DNA of 64,000 bases from Kutzneria viridogrisea. Lineage in GTDB: Bacteria > Actinomycetota > Actinomycetes > Mycobacteriales > Pseudonocardiaceae. How positions within the stretch are numbered: the first letter of the stretch is position 1; every line of letters begins with the position of its first letter. Made by a program: the position numbers and the translations under genes. The stretch covers positions 372,001 to 436,000 of the forward strand of contig JACJID010000004.1 of the NCBI GenBank assembly GCA_014138725.1. Direction: 5' to 3'. Below the pieces are notes generated by a model. It was not told where the DNA came from. It was given only the letters and a program-made list of their open reading frames with translations, and did no database searches. Of the stretch, positions 7,613 through 17,059 are shown piece after piece.

Positions 7613-8685
7613 CAACCACGACCAGCGTGGTCCGGCTGCTCGACCAGACCGAACCGGACGCCCCGTGGCCGGGCCGCGCCACCGACCTGATCAGCGCCGT
7701 GCGCACCGCGGGGCTGACCGGCCGGGGTGGCGGCGGCTTCCCCACCTGGCGCAAGCTCGCCGCCGTGGCGCGGACCCGCCGACCGGTGGTGATCGGCAAC
7801 GCGGCGGAGGGCGAACCGGCCAGCCGCAAGGACCTGACCTTGTTGCAGCGCAGGCCACATCTCGTGCTGGACGGGTTGCTGCTGGCCGCACGGGCGGTCA
7901 ACGCGAGCCGGTGCTACCTGTACGCCTCACCCGCGGCGGCGGCACACGCCCGCCGCGCGCTGGCCCAGCGACCGGGTGACCGTGTGTCCATTGTGGAGGC
8001 CCCTGACACGTTCCTCGCGGGCGAGGAGACCGCGGTGCTCAACGCCATCGCCGGGCGGCGTGCCGTGCCACGGGACCGGCAACAACCCTTGCCACAGCTG
8101 GGGTTCCTGGTGCAGAACGTGGAGACGCTCGCCCACCTGGCGCAGATCGCGCGCTACGGCGCGGACTGGTTCCGCGACGTCGGGAGCCGGGAGGCCCCGG
8201 GCACCTACTTGGCCACCGTGAGCGGAGCCGTTGCCACGCCTGGGGTTTACGAGGTGCCGACGGGCACGGCCGTGGACACCTTGCTCGCCATGGCGGGCGG
8301 CGTGCGGGGTCACGTGCTGGTCGGCGGCTACCACGGCACCTGGGACAGCGACCAGTCCCGTGGCGCCGGGGTGGTGATGGCCCTGCCGACCGGGGCGTGC
8401 GGCCTGGTGGAGACCGCGCGCGTCATGTCCTACCTGGCAAGGCAGAGCGCCGGTCAGTGCGGTCCGTGCCGCAACGGACTGCCGCGCATCGCCGACCTGC
8501 TCGGTGCGCTGGCCCGCCGCCAGGCCACGCCGGACACCGTGCGAGCGCTGCACACCCTCGCCGGGCTGGTGACCGGCCGCGGCGCGTGCCACCACCCGGA
8601 CGCCAGCGTGCGACTGCTGCGCAGCACCCTGATCACCTTCGAGAACGAGGTCGACGTGCACCTGAGGGGCGGGTGCACACGATGA
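7609..8685 (+). CDS. NuoF-like (complex I 51-kDa family) flavin/Fe-S protein
   Basis: Homologue of the NADH-binding complex I subunit, 358 residues. It shows the FMN-site glycine-rich loop GRGGGGFPT (39-46), NAAEGEP (64-70), AGEETAVLNA (137-146), a SLBB-like region (about 200-255) and an Fe-S region with Cys284, Cys287 and Cys327. The first cysteine of the classical NuoF cluster motif is Ala281 here, so the cluster may use another ligand; this SAGQCGPC form is known to me from short actinobacterial NuoF-like proteins. ATG overlaps the previous stop and has GGAGG 5 nt upstream. It probably passes electrons between NAD(P)H, the adjacent ferredoxin and the haem membrane protein. Confidence 0.85.
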   Translation: MTTTTSVVRLLDQTEPDAPWPGRATDLISAVRTAGLTGRGGGGFPTWRKLAAVARTRRPVVIGNAAEGEPASRKDLTLLQRRPHLVLDGLLLAARAVNASRCYLYASPAAAAHARRALAQRPGDRVSIVEAPDTFLAGEETAVLNAIAGRRAVPRDRQQPLPQLGFLVQNVETLAHLAQIARYGADWFRDVGSREAPGTYLATVSGAVATPGVYEVPTGTAVDTLLAMAGGVRGHVLVGGYHGTWDSDQSRGAGVVMALPTGACGLVETARVMSYLARQSAGQCGPCRNGLPRIADLLGALARRQATPDTVRALHTLAGLVTGRGACHHPDASVRLLRSTLITFENEVDVHLRGGCTR

Positions 8686-8885
8686 CTCGACTGCACATCG
8701 ACTGGACCGCGTGCGACGGGCGCGGGCTGTGCGCGGAGCTGCTGCCCGAGGTGCTGGCCACCGACCCGTGGGGCTATCCACTTGCCAGGGACGGCTCGCG
8801 CGAACCGGAAGTGCCCGCCGCGGTGGAACACCACGCACGCCAGGCGGCCGCCCTGTGCCCGAAGCTGGCGTTGCGGCTGAAGTGA
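8682..8885 (+). CDS. Ferredoxin, 3Fe-4S type
   Basis: A 67-residue ferredoxin with Cys11, Cys17 and Cys59 (CxxxxxC and a later CP), the ligand set of small actinobacterial 3Fe-4S ferredoxins. The ATG overlaps the stop of the NuoF-like gene (ATGA), so it is the last gene of a fully overlapping operon. Its stop is immediately next to the stop of the convergent sigma factor gene, with no intervening base. The likely role is electron exchange with the NuoF-like protein. Confidence 0.85.
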   Translation: MTRLHIDWTACDGRGLCAELLPEVLATDPWGYPLARDGSREPEVPAAVEHHARQAAALCPKLALRLK

Positions 8886-9449
8886 TCAGCCGGTGCCGGT
8901 GTTGGGTTCCCGCATGGCCTGCACCAGGTCGTCGCGGGCCCTGGCCACGCGCGAGCGGACCGTGCCGATCGGGCAGCCGCTGACCTCGGCGGCCTCCGCG
9001 TAGGGCAGGCCGAGCACCTGGGTGAGCACCAGCGCCTCGCGCCGGTCGGGGTCCAGGCCCTCCAGCAGCAGGTTCAGCTCCACCACGTCCTCGAACCCGG
9101 TGGCGCGGGGCGAGCCGCCCTCGGCGGCCTGCACCCAGTCCACCCCGGCGGCGGTGCGCGGGCGGGCCACCGCGGACCGGACCTGGTCGACCACCACGCG
9201 CCGCGCGATGGACAGCAGCCAGGTCCGCGCCGAGGACCGTCCCGCGAAGCGCGGCAGGCTGCCGATCGCGCGCAGGTAGGTGTCCTGGGCCAGGTCGTCG
9301 GCGCTGCCCACGTCGGCCAGGTGCGCCACGAACCGCCACACGTCGCGCTGGGTGGCGCGGATGAACTGCTCCAGCGCGCCCGCCTCGCCCCGGCCCGCGG
9401 CCAGGGCGAGCTCGGTGACCTGCGCGTCCTGCGCCTCTGACCAGCTCAC
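8886..9449 (-). CDS. ECF RNA polymerase sigma factor
   Basis: A 187-residue ECF sigma factor. Region 2 is near residues 20-90 ([18 protein letters not shown]) and region 4 near 125-180, with the helix-turn-helix [20 protein letters not shown]. It is transcribed divergently from a zinc-finger anti-sigma gene 64 bp away, the usual arrangement for a regulated pair. The GTG at 9449 has no obvious ribosome site, so it may be leaderless. The pairing with a four-helix zf-HC2 protein recalls the SigC-like group, but I cannot fix the subgroup. Confidence 0.88.
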   Translation of the reverse strand: MSWSEAQDAQVTELALAAGRGEAGALEQFIRATQRDVWRFVAHLADVGSADDLAQDTYLRAIGSLPRFAGRSSARTWLLSIARRVVVDQVRSAVARPRTAAGVDWVQAAEGGSPRATGFEDVVELNLLLEGLDPDRREALVLTQVLGLPYAEAAEVSGCPIGTVRSRVARARDDLVQAMREPNTGTG

Positions 9450-9513
9450 GGTCCAGGAGGGTAATCCACCGCCCCACGGGAACTGAGAGGCACTCCCGTA
9501 CGACAATCTGGAC

Positions 9514-10248
9514 GTGGAGTGTGCAACCTGTCGCGAGGCGCTGTCGGCCCGGCTGGACGCCGAGCAGGAACCGGTGCCCGCAGCCTGGACCGACGAGCAC
9601 CTGGCCCAGTGCCCGGCGTGCCAGCAGTGGCAGGCCCGCGCCACCGCGCTGACCAGGGCCCTGCGCGTGCGGCCCGCGACGGCGACCCCGGACCTGGTCG
9701 GGCCGGTGCTGGAGACCGCCGTGCTGCCCGCGCCGAGCCGGGGCTGGTGGGCGAGGGCCGCGCTGGGCGCGGTGGCGGTGGCCCAGCTCACCCTGGGCAT
9801 GGCCGAGGTGCTGGGCGTGGACCAGGGCATGCCGGACATGGCGGGCAGCGCGCACCTGTTCAACGAGAGCACCGCCTGGAACCTCGCGCTGGGCCTGGGC
9901 ATGTTGTGGGCCGCCCTGCGCACGCGGGCGGCCTCGGGCATGTTGCCGCTGCTGGGCGGCTTCCTGCTGGTGCTCGGCGCCTTCTCCGTGCACGACCTGC
10001 TGGACGGCACGGCCACGCTGGGCCGGGTCGCCTCACACGGGCTGCTGGTGGTGGGCATGGGCCTGCTGTACGCGGTGCACCGCGGACACGCCGATGACCG
10101 TTCACCCACCCCTGGGCGCGGCGATGCCCTACCCTCCTCAACTGCGGACACGGCGACCGCCGCCGACGACTCCACCATCCGGCCCAGCGGGCGCCCCTCC
10201 GGTGGACGACCTCCACTGCGGCCGGCGGGCCATCACAGGGCGGCATAA
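9514..10248 (+). CDS. Zinc-finger anti-sigma factor, membrane-bound
   Basis: A 244-residue protein. The N-terminal zf-HC2 zinc site is visible (Cys3, Cys6, His29, Cys33, Cys36 in the H-x3-C-x2-C arrangement). Four hydrophobic helices follow at about 74-97, 110-132, 140-163 and 170-190, then a long disordered Ser/Thr/Pro-rich tail. The family sequesters an ECF sigma factor through the zinc domain; the partner is the divergent gene at 8886-9449. Start is GTG at 9514. Confidence 0.8.
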   Translation: MECATCREALSARLDAEQEPVPAAWTDEHLAQCPACQQWQARATALTRALRVRPATATPDLVGPVLETAVLPAPSRGWWARAALGAVAVAQLTLGMAEVLGVDQGMPDMAGSAHLFNESTAWNLALGLGMLWAALRTRAASGMLPLLGGFLLVLGAFSVHDLLDGTATLGRVASHGLLVVGMGLLYAVHRGHADDRSPTPGRGDALPSSTADTATAADDSTIRPSGRPSGGRPPLRPAGHHRAA

Positions 10249-10358
10249 ATCCCACAGCAACCACCTACGGCCGTCTCAGCGTCTTCACAGGCAAGTCCGT
10301 GATCCTGGTCGTAGCACGGTGGGCCAGTGCCACCGTCGGGTTCGGGGAGGGGATCGGC

Positions 10359-11120
10359 GTGAACGATCTCGTACAGGGCACCACCGCCTGGGACGCGGCC
10401 AGCGGTCAGGGGCAGCGCAGGACCAACGCGGACGCGGTGGCCTGCCGCAGGGACCCCGACAGCGGGCAGTTCGTGTTCGCCGTGGCCGACGGCATCGGGG
10501 ACACCGCGGGCTCGGCCGAGGCCGCGCGCAAGGCGGTCAAGGCCGCGGTGGCCACGCCCAGCGGGCACGGGGCCATCCAGGCCGTGCTCGCCGCGCAGCA
10601 GGTACTGCGCAACAGCCGGGACGACTGCGTGATCGTGGTGGCCGTGCCGTTCACCGACCGGGTCAGCACCGGGTACCGCATCGCCTGGGTCGGCGACTGC
10701 CGCGCCTACCTGTGGGACGACAACTCGGTCACCCAGCTCACCGTGGACCAGACCGTGGCCGCCTACCTGCGCTCGCAGCTGCGGCCGACCACCCCGCACA
10801 TGGAGCACATCGTCACCAACACGGTGCGCACCACGACCACCGACCAGATCGGCTGGACCCAGGTGCGCACCGCGGGCTCGGGCCTGCTGCTGTCCACCGA
10901 CGGGGTGCACAAGATCGTGCCCGCGGCCACCATGCACCGCGAGCTGGCGCACGCCGACCAGCCCGCGCGGGCGCTGACCGCGGCGGCCGAGACGCTCGGC
11001 GGCCGGGACAACGCCAGCGCGATCGTGATCGACTGGACCGGTCGGCGCCCCTCGGGTCAGGGCACGATGACCGACTTGATCAGCACGCTGCCCCGGGTCG
11101 GGTCCAGCTCCGTGGCCTGA
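10359..11120 (+). CDS. PP2C-family Ser/Thr protein phosphatase
   Basis: A soluble 253-residue PPM phosphatase. Metal-binding acidic motifs are present: AVADGIGD (about residues 44-51), WVGDCRAYLW (about 109-118), LLSTDGVHK and the C-terminal GGRDNASAIVIDW. It would dephosphorylate Ser/Thr phosphoproteins; no kinase gene is adjacent. The GTG at 10359 follows a GGGGAGGGG stretch; a longer in-frame start at 10299 lacks this. Its 3' end overlaps the convergent GH15 gene by 64 bp. Confidence 0.85.
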   Translation: MNDLVQGTTAWDAASGQGQRRTNADAVACRRDPDSGQFVFAVADGIGDTAGSAEAARKAVKAAVATPSGHGAIQAVLAAQQVLRNSRDDCVIVVAVPFTDRVSTGYRIAWVGDCRAYLWDDNSVTQLTVDQTVAAYLRSQLRPTTPHMEHIVTNTVRTTTTDQIGWTQVRTAGSGLLLSTDGVHKIVPAATMHRELAHADQPARALTAAAETLGGRDNASAIVIDWTGRRPSGQGTMTDLISTLPRVGSSSVA

Positions 11121-14100
11121 TCGGTGCCGGTGGGCGTGAGCACGTCCACCGCCTTGGGCACCGAACCCGGATCGACCCGGCAGACCGGCGCGGCACCGCC
11201 CGCGGCGCAGACCCCGAACTGGTAGCCGCTGGGGGCCGCGGTGAAGCCGCGCGCCAGGTCGGCGCTGTAGCCGTCCTGGCCGGTGAGCACCACCGCGAAG
11301 GTCCAGCCCTTGGCGGGGTCGCCGAACTGGGCCTTGGGCAGGGCCACGGTGATCGTGTGGCCTTCCGCCGAGGCCACGGCCGCGGTCGGGGTGCCCACCT
11401 GGTTGCCCGCCGCGTCCACCCACACCGGGGCTGCGAAGCCCTGCAACTCGACGCGCTGGCTCCAGGGCCCCACCGAGTAGTTCCGCGAGGGGTGCGGCGC
11501 CGCCGTGGAGGTCGCCTTGCCCGGCTGGCCCACGTAGATGTCCAGCAGCTGCGCGCCCATCGTGGACCCGAAGGTGGGCACCAGGTTGGCCAGCGTGGTC
11601 CGCAGGTACACCGTGTCCCCGGAGCTGATCACCTGGAACCTGGTCAGGTCGAAGGAACCCGGGGCGAAGTCGGCCGCCGTCGGGTACTGGTAGGTGCCCG
11701 GACCGTGGTCGTCCCCGGCCGGGTCGGCCTGGTCCAGCACGGAGGTGCCGCCGACGAGGTCACCGGTCACCGAGACCCGCGCGAACCCGGTCCGGTTGGC
11801 GGAGGCCGAGACGCCCACACTCAGCGCCGTGGCCCCGAAGGACACCGGGACCGCCACGGTGAACGAGCCGTCCGCACCGGCCGTCGTGCTGACCGTGGCC
11901 GCGTGACTGCCCACGTCGGTGCCCGCCGACTGCACGGTGACCGCCGCCCCGGCAACCGTGTGGCCGGTGACCGAGGTCGTGCCGCCGGAGACGGTGCTGC
12001 CCGCGGCCGGTGAGCTGATCGTGACCTCGGCCTTGCCCGGAGCGGGATTGCTGACGTACCGGCTCGTGGTCAGCTCGGGACGGTCCAGCACCTTGTTGGC
12101 GTTCAGGTCCGCGCGCAGCCGCAGGCGCTGTGCCTGCGCCCAGGTCAGCGGTGCGGCCGATCCCGCGGCCTTGCCGTTGGCGAACCCGATCGAGGCCGTG
12201 GCCGGGTCCGTGCCGTACGGGGAGGCCGCCAGGTCCGGGGACTCCCACGCCTGCTCGGGGACGAGCCCGACCCCGGACGCCGAGTTCACCATGCTGTCCA
12301 GCAGTTCCCTGGCACCGGACTGGTCGCCCAGCAGCAGCTTGGACTCGGCCCGCTCCCCGGACAGCACCGGCCACAGGTGGCCCGTACCGGTGTTGTCGGT
12401 CGGCCACGGCTGGCCCACGACCTTGCAGGAGCTCTGGCTGGGCTGGTAGCACTCGCCGTAGCCGTCCGCGCTGCCCTGCGCCGCCGAGGTCCCGTACCGG
12501 TAGTAGCCGGTGCCGGTGGCCGTCCGCACCGCGATCTGCTTGTCCAGCACCGCAAGGGAGGCCAGGTGGTCCGGGTCGTTCGGCGCGAGCTCGCCCAGCC
12601 GCACCAGTTCCTGGAAGCCACCGTCCACAACGGACCGCTGGTCCACGGTCGGCCCGCCGTTGCCCAGGTTGTAGCGGACCGCCGAGTTCGGGTCGCCGTT
12701 CTTGGTCAGGCGGGTGAAGTACCTCGGCGCGTACGGCCCGCTGCTGGTCACCGTCCAGGACTTCACCGAGCGCTGGAACTCGTCGGCCGCCGCCTGGTAC
12801 ACCCGTGCGTCCGCGCCGTCGCCCTGCCGCTGGGCGACGGCCGCGGCGGCCGTCAGCCCCGCGATCTCCGCCGCGATGGTCGATGGCGAGTAGCCCGACT
12901 GCTCCTCCCAGCGCTCCACTCCGTAGGAAGGCCCGTGCGACACCAGGTAGTCCGCGGCGGGCTTGACATGGTCAGTCCACAACGGACGGTCGTCCTGGAG
13001 GTTCGCCAAGTACGCCATCAGGATCGGGTACGCCGTCTCGTCCAGCTGGTCCCCGCCGGTGTCCGGCGCGACCTTGCCGTTCAGCAGGGAGTTGCGCGGG
13101 ATCTCCCCGGTCGGCAGCTGCTGCTTGGTGAGCAGGAACCTGGCCACCGCACGCGCCGTGGACCGGTCCCCCGCCGCCAGGAAGCCCGTGAACGCCTCGT
13201 ACGCGTCCCGGGCGAACACCTCCCGGTACGAGCCGAAGTACACCGGCTTGCCGCCCACGAGCGCGCCCGCGTTCACCGCCTGCCCCCACGGGCTGGCCAG
13301 CGAGGCGGCCACCGCACCGGGGAAGGTCTTGTCCACGCTGGCCTTCAGCACGTTCGCGTCCAGTGTGGACGTTCCAGGGGCCAGGCCGCTGTCGTAGTCC
13401 CGCCAACCGTCCTCGTAGTCCCCGCGCAGCTCCTCGAAGGGCTTCGCCAGCGAGGCCCGGCCGGTGTCCACCGCCTGCTGCTGCGTGCGCCCGAACCCGA
13501 GCGTGAGCGTGAACTCCTTGCCGCGCACCGGAGTGACCTCCTGCGAGGCCACGATGTGCCCGTTGGCCGCCGCGCTCGCACCGGGCTGGCTGCCCGCGTA
13601 GCCGACCTTCGGTGCCTTGCCCGAGCTCGCCTGCATCGCCAGGTACGTCGGCACCGCGTAGTCCCGGTTGGCCGCCTGGCTCACCGTGCCCGTGTCGTAC
13701 ACGACGGCGGCGTTGCCGTCCACGATCCCGCTGTCCGCGCCGCCGTTGTCCTTGCCGCCGCCACCGTTGCCGTTCACGTGCGCGTCCAGCTGCGCGTAGA
13801 CCCGCAGGTTCGGCGGGCCGTCCACCCGCGTGCGCATGACCACCGAGTCCCGCGCCGGGTCGGTCACATACGTGGTCACCAGCTGGTAGCCGTGACTGCG
13901 GCTGGTGGCCGTCACGGTGCAGGCCATGCCGGTCTTGTCCGCCGCCACGGTGTAGGTCGTGTCGCGCGTCTGCACGTCGGTGAACGTCCCGTCCGTCACC
14001 ACGTACTGCAAGGTCCCCACATTGGTGTTGTCGACCGTCGGCTCGTAGACGTCCGACAGCACGCCGTTCGCCACCGTGTACCAGATCTTCGAGGTGTTGT

Positions 14101-14245
14101 TGCGCGCCGTGCCCAGGCAGTCCTTGCGCCCCAGGTCGAAGTACGAGTTCGTCCCCGGTCCCCCGGGCGCCGTGTCCGCCAGCGCCGGTGCCCCCGTTGC
14201 CGCCAACGCCACGGCCGTGAGCAGGGTCAGACCCCAACGCGACAT
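11057..14245 (-). CDS. Secreted GH15 glucan hydrolase (glucoamylase/glucodextranase-like)
   Basis: A large exported enzyme of 1062 residues that probably releases glucose from alpha-glucans. A signal peptide covers about residues 1-23 (ends APALA). The GH15 N-terminal beta domain and the (alpha/alpha)6 catalytic domain follow. The two catalytic glutamates probably lie in QLDETAYP (coded near 13040) and LSGERAE (coded near 12350). After the catalytic part come a beta-sandwich like glucodextranase domain B (AAGSTVSGGTTSVTG) and a C-terminal sugar-binding domain typical of glucodextranase. The ATG at 14245 has GGGGAGG upstream. Amylase versus dextranase specificity is open. Confidence 0.88.
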   Translation of the reverse strand: MSRWGLTLLTAVALAATGAPALADTAPGGPGTNSYFDLGRKDCLGTARNNTSKIWYTVANGVLSDVYEPTVDNTNVGTLQYVVTDGTFTDVQTRDTTYTVAADKTGMACTVTATSRSHGYQLVTTYVTDPARDSVVMRTRVDGPPNLRVYAQLDAHVNGNGGGGKDNGGADSGIVDGNAAVVYDTGTVSQAANRDYAVPTYLAMQASSGKAPKVGYAGSQPGASAAANGHIVASQEVTPVRGKEFTLTLGFGRTQQQAVDTGRASLAKPFEELRGDYEDGWRDYDSGLAPGTSTLDANVLKASVDKTFPGAVAASLASPWGQAVNAGALVGGKPVYFGSYREVFARDAYEAFTGFLAAGDRSTARAVARFLLTKQQLPTGEIPRNSLLNGKVAPDTGGDQLDETAYPILMAYLANLQDDRPLWTDHVKPAADYLVSHGPSYGVERWEEQSGYSPSTIAAEIAGLTAAAAVAQRQGDGADARVYQAAADEFQRSVKSWTVTSSGPYAPRYFTRLTKNGDPNSAVRYNLGNGGPTVDQRSVVDGGFQELVRLGELAPNDPDHLASLAVLDKQIAVRTATGTGYYRYGTSAAQGSADGYGECYQPSQSSCKVVGQPWPTDNTGTGHLWPVLSGERAESKLLLGDQSGARELLDSMVNSASGVGLVPEQAWESPDLAASPYGTDPATASIGFANGKAAGSAAPLTWAQAQRLRLRADLNANKVLDRPELTTSRYVSNPAPGKAEVTISSPAAGSTVSGGTTSVTGHTVAGAAVTVQSAGTDVGSHAATVSTTAGADGSFTVAVPVSFGATALSVGVSASANRTGFARVSVTGDLVGGTSVLDQADPAGDDHGPGTYQYPTAADFAPGSFDLTRFQVISSGDTVYLRTTLANLVPTFGSTMGAQLLDIYVGQPGKATSTAAPHPSRNYSVGPWSQRVELQGFAAPVWVDAAGNQVGTPTAAVASAEGHTITVALPKAQFGDPAKGWTFAVVLTGQDGYSADLARGFTAAPSGYQFGVCAAGGAAPVCRVDPGSVPKAVDVLTPTGTDQATELDPTRGSVLIKSVIVP

Positions 14246-14638
14246 CGCGCCTCCCCAGGTGACTCGATTCAGCCGCGCCACACTACGCGCGCCGTTCGCA
14301 CCAGGTCCACCACTGGGCACGCTGTCGATTCGTCAGTTTCGATTCTCACTGAAGTCACAGCGCACTGGAATGCCATGAAAGTGCCGTTCATGGCGTTCAA
14401 CGCAGTGAACGGCACTTTCATGGCACGCGGGTCGGGTCTGGTCACTTGCAGACAGCATTTTGCGCACCAGTGAACTGGGTGAATGGTCACGCATCCCGAG
14501 TGCGATCAGGAATTTGACCAGCGACTCGGCCGGAAAGGGCGCGTTCGGCCCGGAACGGGTTGCTCCTCCATTCCGAAGCAGTACCCTTCTGTCTTCACGG
14601 CCAGTTGATGACGAGCGCCGCCGGGGTGGTTGCCGCGG
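14246..14638. other. Divergent intergenic region, GH15 / diguanylate cyclase
   Basis: About 390 bp between divergent genes. It contains the family C inverted repeat at 14371-14425, listed separately. The rest has no gene I can support; promoters for both genes are expected here but no clear sigma-70 hexamers stand out. Confidence 0.6.
14371..14425. repeat. Inverted repeat with 20-bp perfect arms (family C, copy 1)
   Basis: TGCCATGAAAGTGCCGTTCA at 14371-14390 is the exact reverse complement of 14406-14425, with a 15-bp loop. A second copy with 19-bp arms is at 25379-25433. Here it sits between divergent genes, so it is not placed like a terminator. Confidence 0.9.
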
Positions 14639-16138
14639 ATGAAGGCACGACCGTTCATGATCCTGTGCGGTTCCGCCGCGCTCGTACTCGCCGTCTGCGT
14701 CTACGCCGTGTACCCCGGGGTACTGCCCCACTCGGGCGCGGTGGCCGTTGACGACGTGTTGCAGCTGGTGTGCAGCTTCCTGGCGGTGTTCGGCTACGCG
14801 TGGACCGCCCGCCGCGCACGCGGCAACGACCGGCGCTGGCGCGGTTGGATGCTGTGCAGCGCGATCAGCCTGACCATCGGCCTGCTGGCGTGGATCTCCA
14901 GCCAGGTGCTGGCCGGGGTGGCGCTGCCGGCGACCACGCTCGCCCCGCTCGGCTTCATCATGACCGCGGTGTTCCTGCTGCCCGCGGTGCTGACCATGGC
15001 CCGCGGCGAGCCCGATGCCGAGGAACCCCCGGCCGTGCAGCGCAACCGAGCGTTGCTGCTGCTGGACGGGCTGATCCTGGCCGGGTCGCTGGCGATCCTG
15101 GTGTCCATCACGCTGTCCGAGCAGATCGCCCGGTCCTGGGCCTCCTCCGGCCCGGGCTTCGTCACCGTGGTGGCGCACCCGGCCGTGTACCTGGTGGTCA
15201 TGCTGATCATGGTCGTGCTGGCCCGCACCCGGCCCGCCGCACGGCAGACCGCGATGTGGGTGCTGTTCGGTGCCGCGCTGACCCAGTCCGGGTCCGCCTG
15301 GCTGTTCGCCTACCTGGTGGCCAACGGGGCCAACGCCATCCCTCCGCTGGCCGACGCGGGCTTCATGGCGGCGCCCCTGCTGTACGCGCTGGCCCCGTGG
15401 GCCCCGCCGCCGCGGTCCCGCGCCGCGGTCAGCGACGACCGGCTGCGCACGGGGGCGTACCTGCACCTGCTGGTGCCCTTCCTGCCGCTGGTGGTCACCG
15501 GGGTGTTCATCGGCGTGGGCACGGCCACCGGCATCGACCTGGGCCCCACCGAGGTGTACCTGGGGCTGGCAGTGGTGGCCCTGATGGCGCTGCGCCAGCT
15601 GCTGACCTCGGCGGACAACGTGCGCCTGCTGCGCAGCCTGGTCGACAGCCGGGCCGAGCTGGAGTACCAGGCCACGCACGACCCGGTCACCGGCCTGGCC
15701 AACCGCGCAGCCTTCCAGGACCGGCTGGACCGGGCCGACCACCCGTTGTCGCTGCTGTTCATCGACGTGGACGACTTCAAGGGGGTCAACGACCGGTACG
15801 GGCACGCCACCGGGGACGCCGTGCTGCGCGCGGTGGGTCAGCGGCTGGCCGGTTGCGTGCGGGAGGGCGACCTGGTGGCGAGGCTGGGCGGGGACGAGTT
15901 CGGGGTGCTGATCGACGGGCCCACGAACGAGCCGCACGAACTGGGCCGCCGGGTGCTCGCCTCGCTGAGCCAGCCCTACGCGATCGGCGGCACCCTGCTC
16001 GGCGTGCGGGTCAGCATCGGGCTGGTCACCCGGGACGAGCTGTCCCCGGAGACCACCGGGGACAGCCTGCTCAGCCAGGCCGACATCGCGATGTACGCGG
16101 CCAAGCGGGCGGGCAAGGGCACGCTGGTCATCGGCTGA
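14639..16138 (+). CDS. Membrane-bound diguanylate cyclase (GGDEF)
   Basis: Makes cyclic di-GMP from two GTP. The 499-residue protein starts with a multi-helix membrane region of about nine segments (residues 7-340) and ends with a GGDEF domain. The active-site GGDEF is at about residues 417-421. A REGD inhibitory I-site motif lies five residues upstream, so product feedback is likely. There is no EAL phosphodiesterase domain. The ATG at 14639 is preferred to the TTG at 14630; GGGGTGG lies 9 nt upstream. The 3' end overlaps the convergent gene by 11 bp. Confidence 0.92.
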   Translation: MKARPFMILCGSAALVLAVCVYAVYPGVLPHSGAVAVDDVLQLVCSFLAVFGYAWTARRARGNDRRWRGWMLCSAISLTIGLLAWISSQVLAGVALPATTLAPLGFIMTAVFLLPAVLTMARGEPDAEEPPAVQRNRALLLLDGLILAGSLAILVSITLSEQIARSWASSGPGFVTVVAHPAVYLVVMLIMVVLARTRPAARQTAMWVLFGAALTQSGSAWLFAYLVANGANAIPPLADAGFMAAPLLYALAPWAPPPRSRAAVSDDRLRTGAYLHLLVPFLPLVVTGVFIGVGTATGIDLGPTEVYLGLAVVALMALRQLLTSADNVRLLRSLVDSRAELEYQATHDPVTGLANRAAFQDRLDRADHPLSLLFIDVDDFKGVNDRYGHATGDAVLRAVGQRLAGCVREGDLVARLGGDEFGVLIDGPTNEPHELGRRVLASLSQPYAIGGTLLGVRVSIGLVTRDELSPETTGDSLLSQADIAMYAAKRAGKGTLVIG

Positions 16139-17036
16139 CCGGCAGCGCCTCCGACCGGGTCACGGGTTCGCCCGCGACGACCCCGTGCAGCACCTGCGCG
16201 AGGACCTCGGCGCCGCGGACCACGCGCGGGCCCGGCCGGTTGAAGTAGGCGGGGCCGTCGAGCACCCAGACCCGGCCGTCCCGGACCGCGGGCAGGTCCG
16301 TCCACTCAGGACGGTCAGTCAGCAGGTGCAACTCGGACAGCGTGCGCTTGGGCGGGAACCCGCAGGGCAGCACGAGCAGCACCTCGGGGCGGGACCGCAC
16401 CACCTCGGCCCAGGCCACGGCTGAGGTGTGCTCACCTGGCGCGGCCAGCAGCGGTTGGCCGCCCGCGCAGTCGATCTGCTCGGGAACCCAGTGCCCGGCG
16501 GGCCACACCGGGTCCAGCCACTCGATGGCGGCCACCCTCGGACGGGGTCTACCGGCCACGGCCGCGCGTACGGCGTCCAGCCTGCCGTGCAGGCCGTCGA
16601 GCACGGGCTGGGCGTCGACTCCCAGCACGGCGGCGAGTTCGCGCACGCAGCCCAGCACGTCGGACAGGGTCCTGGGTTCCAGGCTGATCACCGTCGTGCC
16701 CGTGTCCATGACCCGTACGGCATCGGAGACGCGCCGGTAGGACACCGCGCAGACCTCGCACAGGTCCTGGGTCAACACCAGGTCGGGGGCCAGCTCGGCG
16801 AGCAGGTCCGCGTCCAGGTGGTACAGCGAGGAACCGCCGTGCGCGGCCCCGCCCACCGCGGCGGAGATCTCCCGGCTGCCCATCGCCTGGTCGATGCCGC
16901 TGGCGGTGACCACCGGCACGCCCGCGACCTGCTCGGCGGGCCAGTCGCACTCGTGCGTGCGGCCCACCAGGTCCACGCCGCGGCCCAGTACCGCGACGAG
17001 GTCGGTGGCCGCCGGCAGCAGCGAGACGATGCGCAC
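16128..17036 (-). CDS. Periplasmic-binding-fold protein, BtuF-like (cobalamin-type)
   Basis: A 302-residue member of the class III binding-protein fold (PF01497) that includes vitamin B12 and siderophore receptors. The N-terminus MRIVSLLPAATD and the motif LTQDLCEVCAV fit the cytoplasmic 'cobalamin-binding protein' subgroup. There is no signal peptide or lipobox, unlike a transporter-linked receptor, and no permease or ATPase gene is adjacent. No cobalamin riboswitch was seen upstream. Ligand and role are therefore uncertain. Confidence 0.8.
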   Translation of the reverse strand: MRIVSLLPAATDLVAVLGRGVDLVGRTHECDWPAEQVAGVPVVTASGIDQAMGSREISAAVGGAAHGGSSLYHLDADLLAELAPDLVLTQDLCEVCAVSYRRVSDAVRVMDTGTTVISLEPRTLSDVLGCVRELAAVLGVDAQPVLDGLHGRLDAVRAAVAGRPRPRVAAIEWLDPVWPAGHWVPEQIDCAGGQPLLAAPGEHTSAVAWAEVVRSRPEVLLVLPCGFPPKRTLSELHLLTDRPEWTDLPAVRDGRVWVLDGPAYFNRPGPRVVRGAEVLAQVLHGVVAGEPVTRSEALPVSR

Positions 17037-17059
17037 CGGGCAAGCGTAGTGCGGATCCG

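Noticed and set aside
12377-14473. 698-codon frame antisense to the GH15 gene
   Set aside because: It is the complement shadow of a clear secreted hydrolase, with no domain or start signal.
17037-17059. Cobalamin riboswitch upstream of the BtuF-like gene
   Set aside because: The upstream gap is only 23 bp before the next gene's stop, with no B12-box-like sequence.
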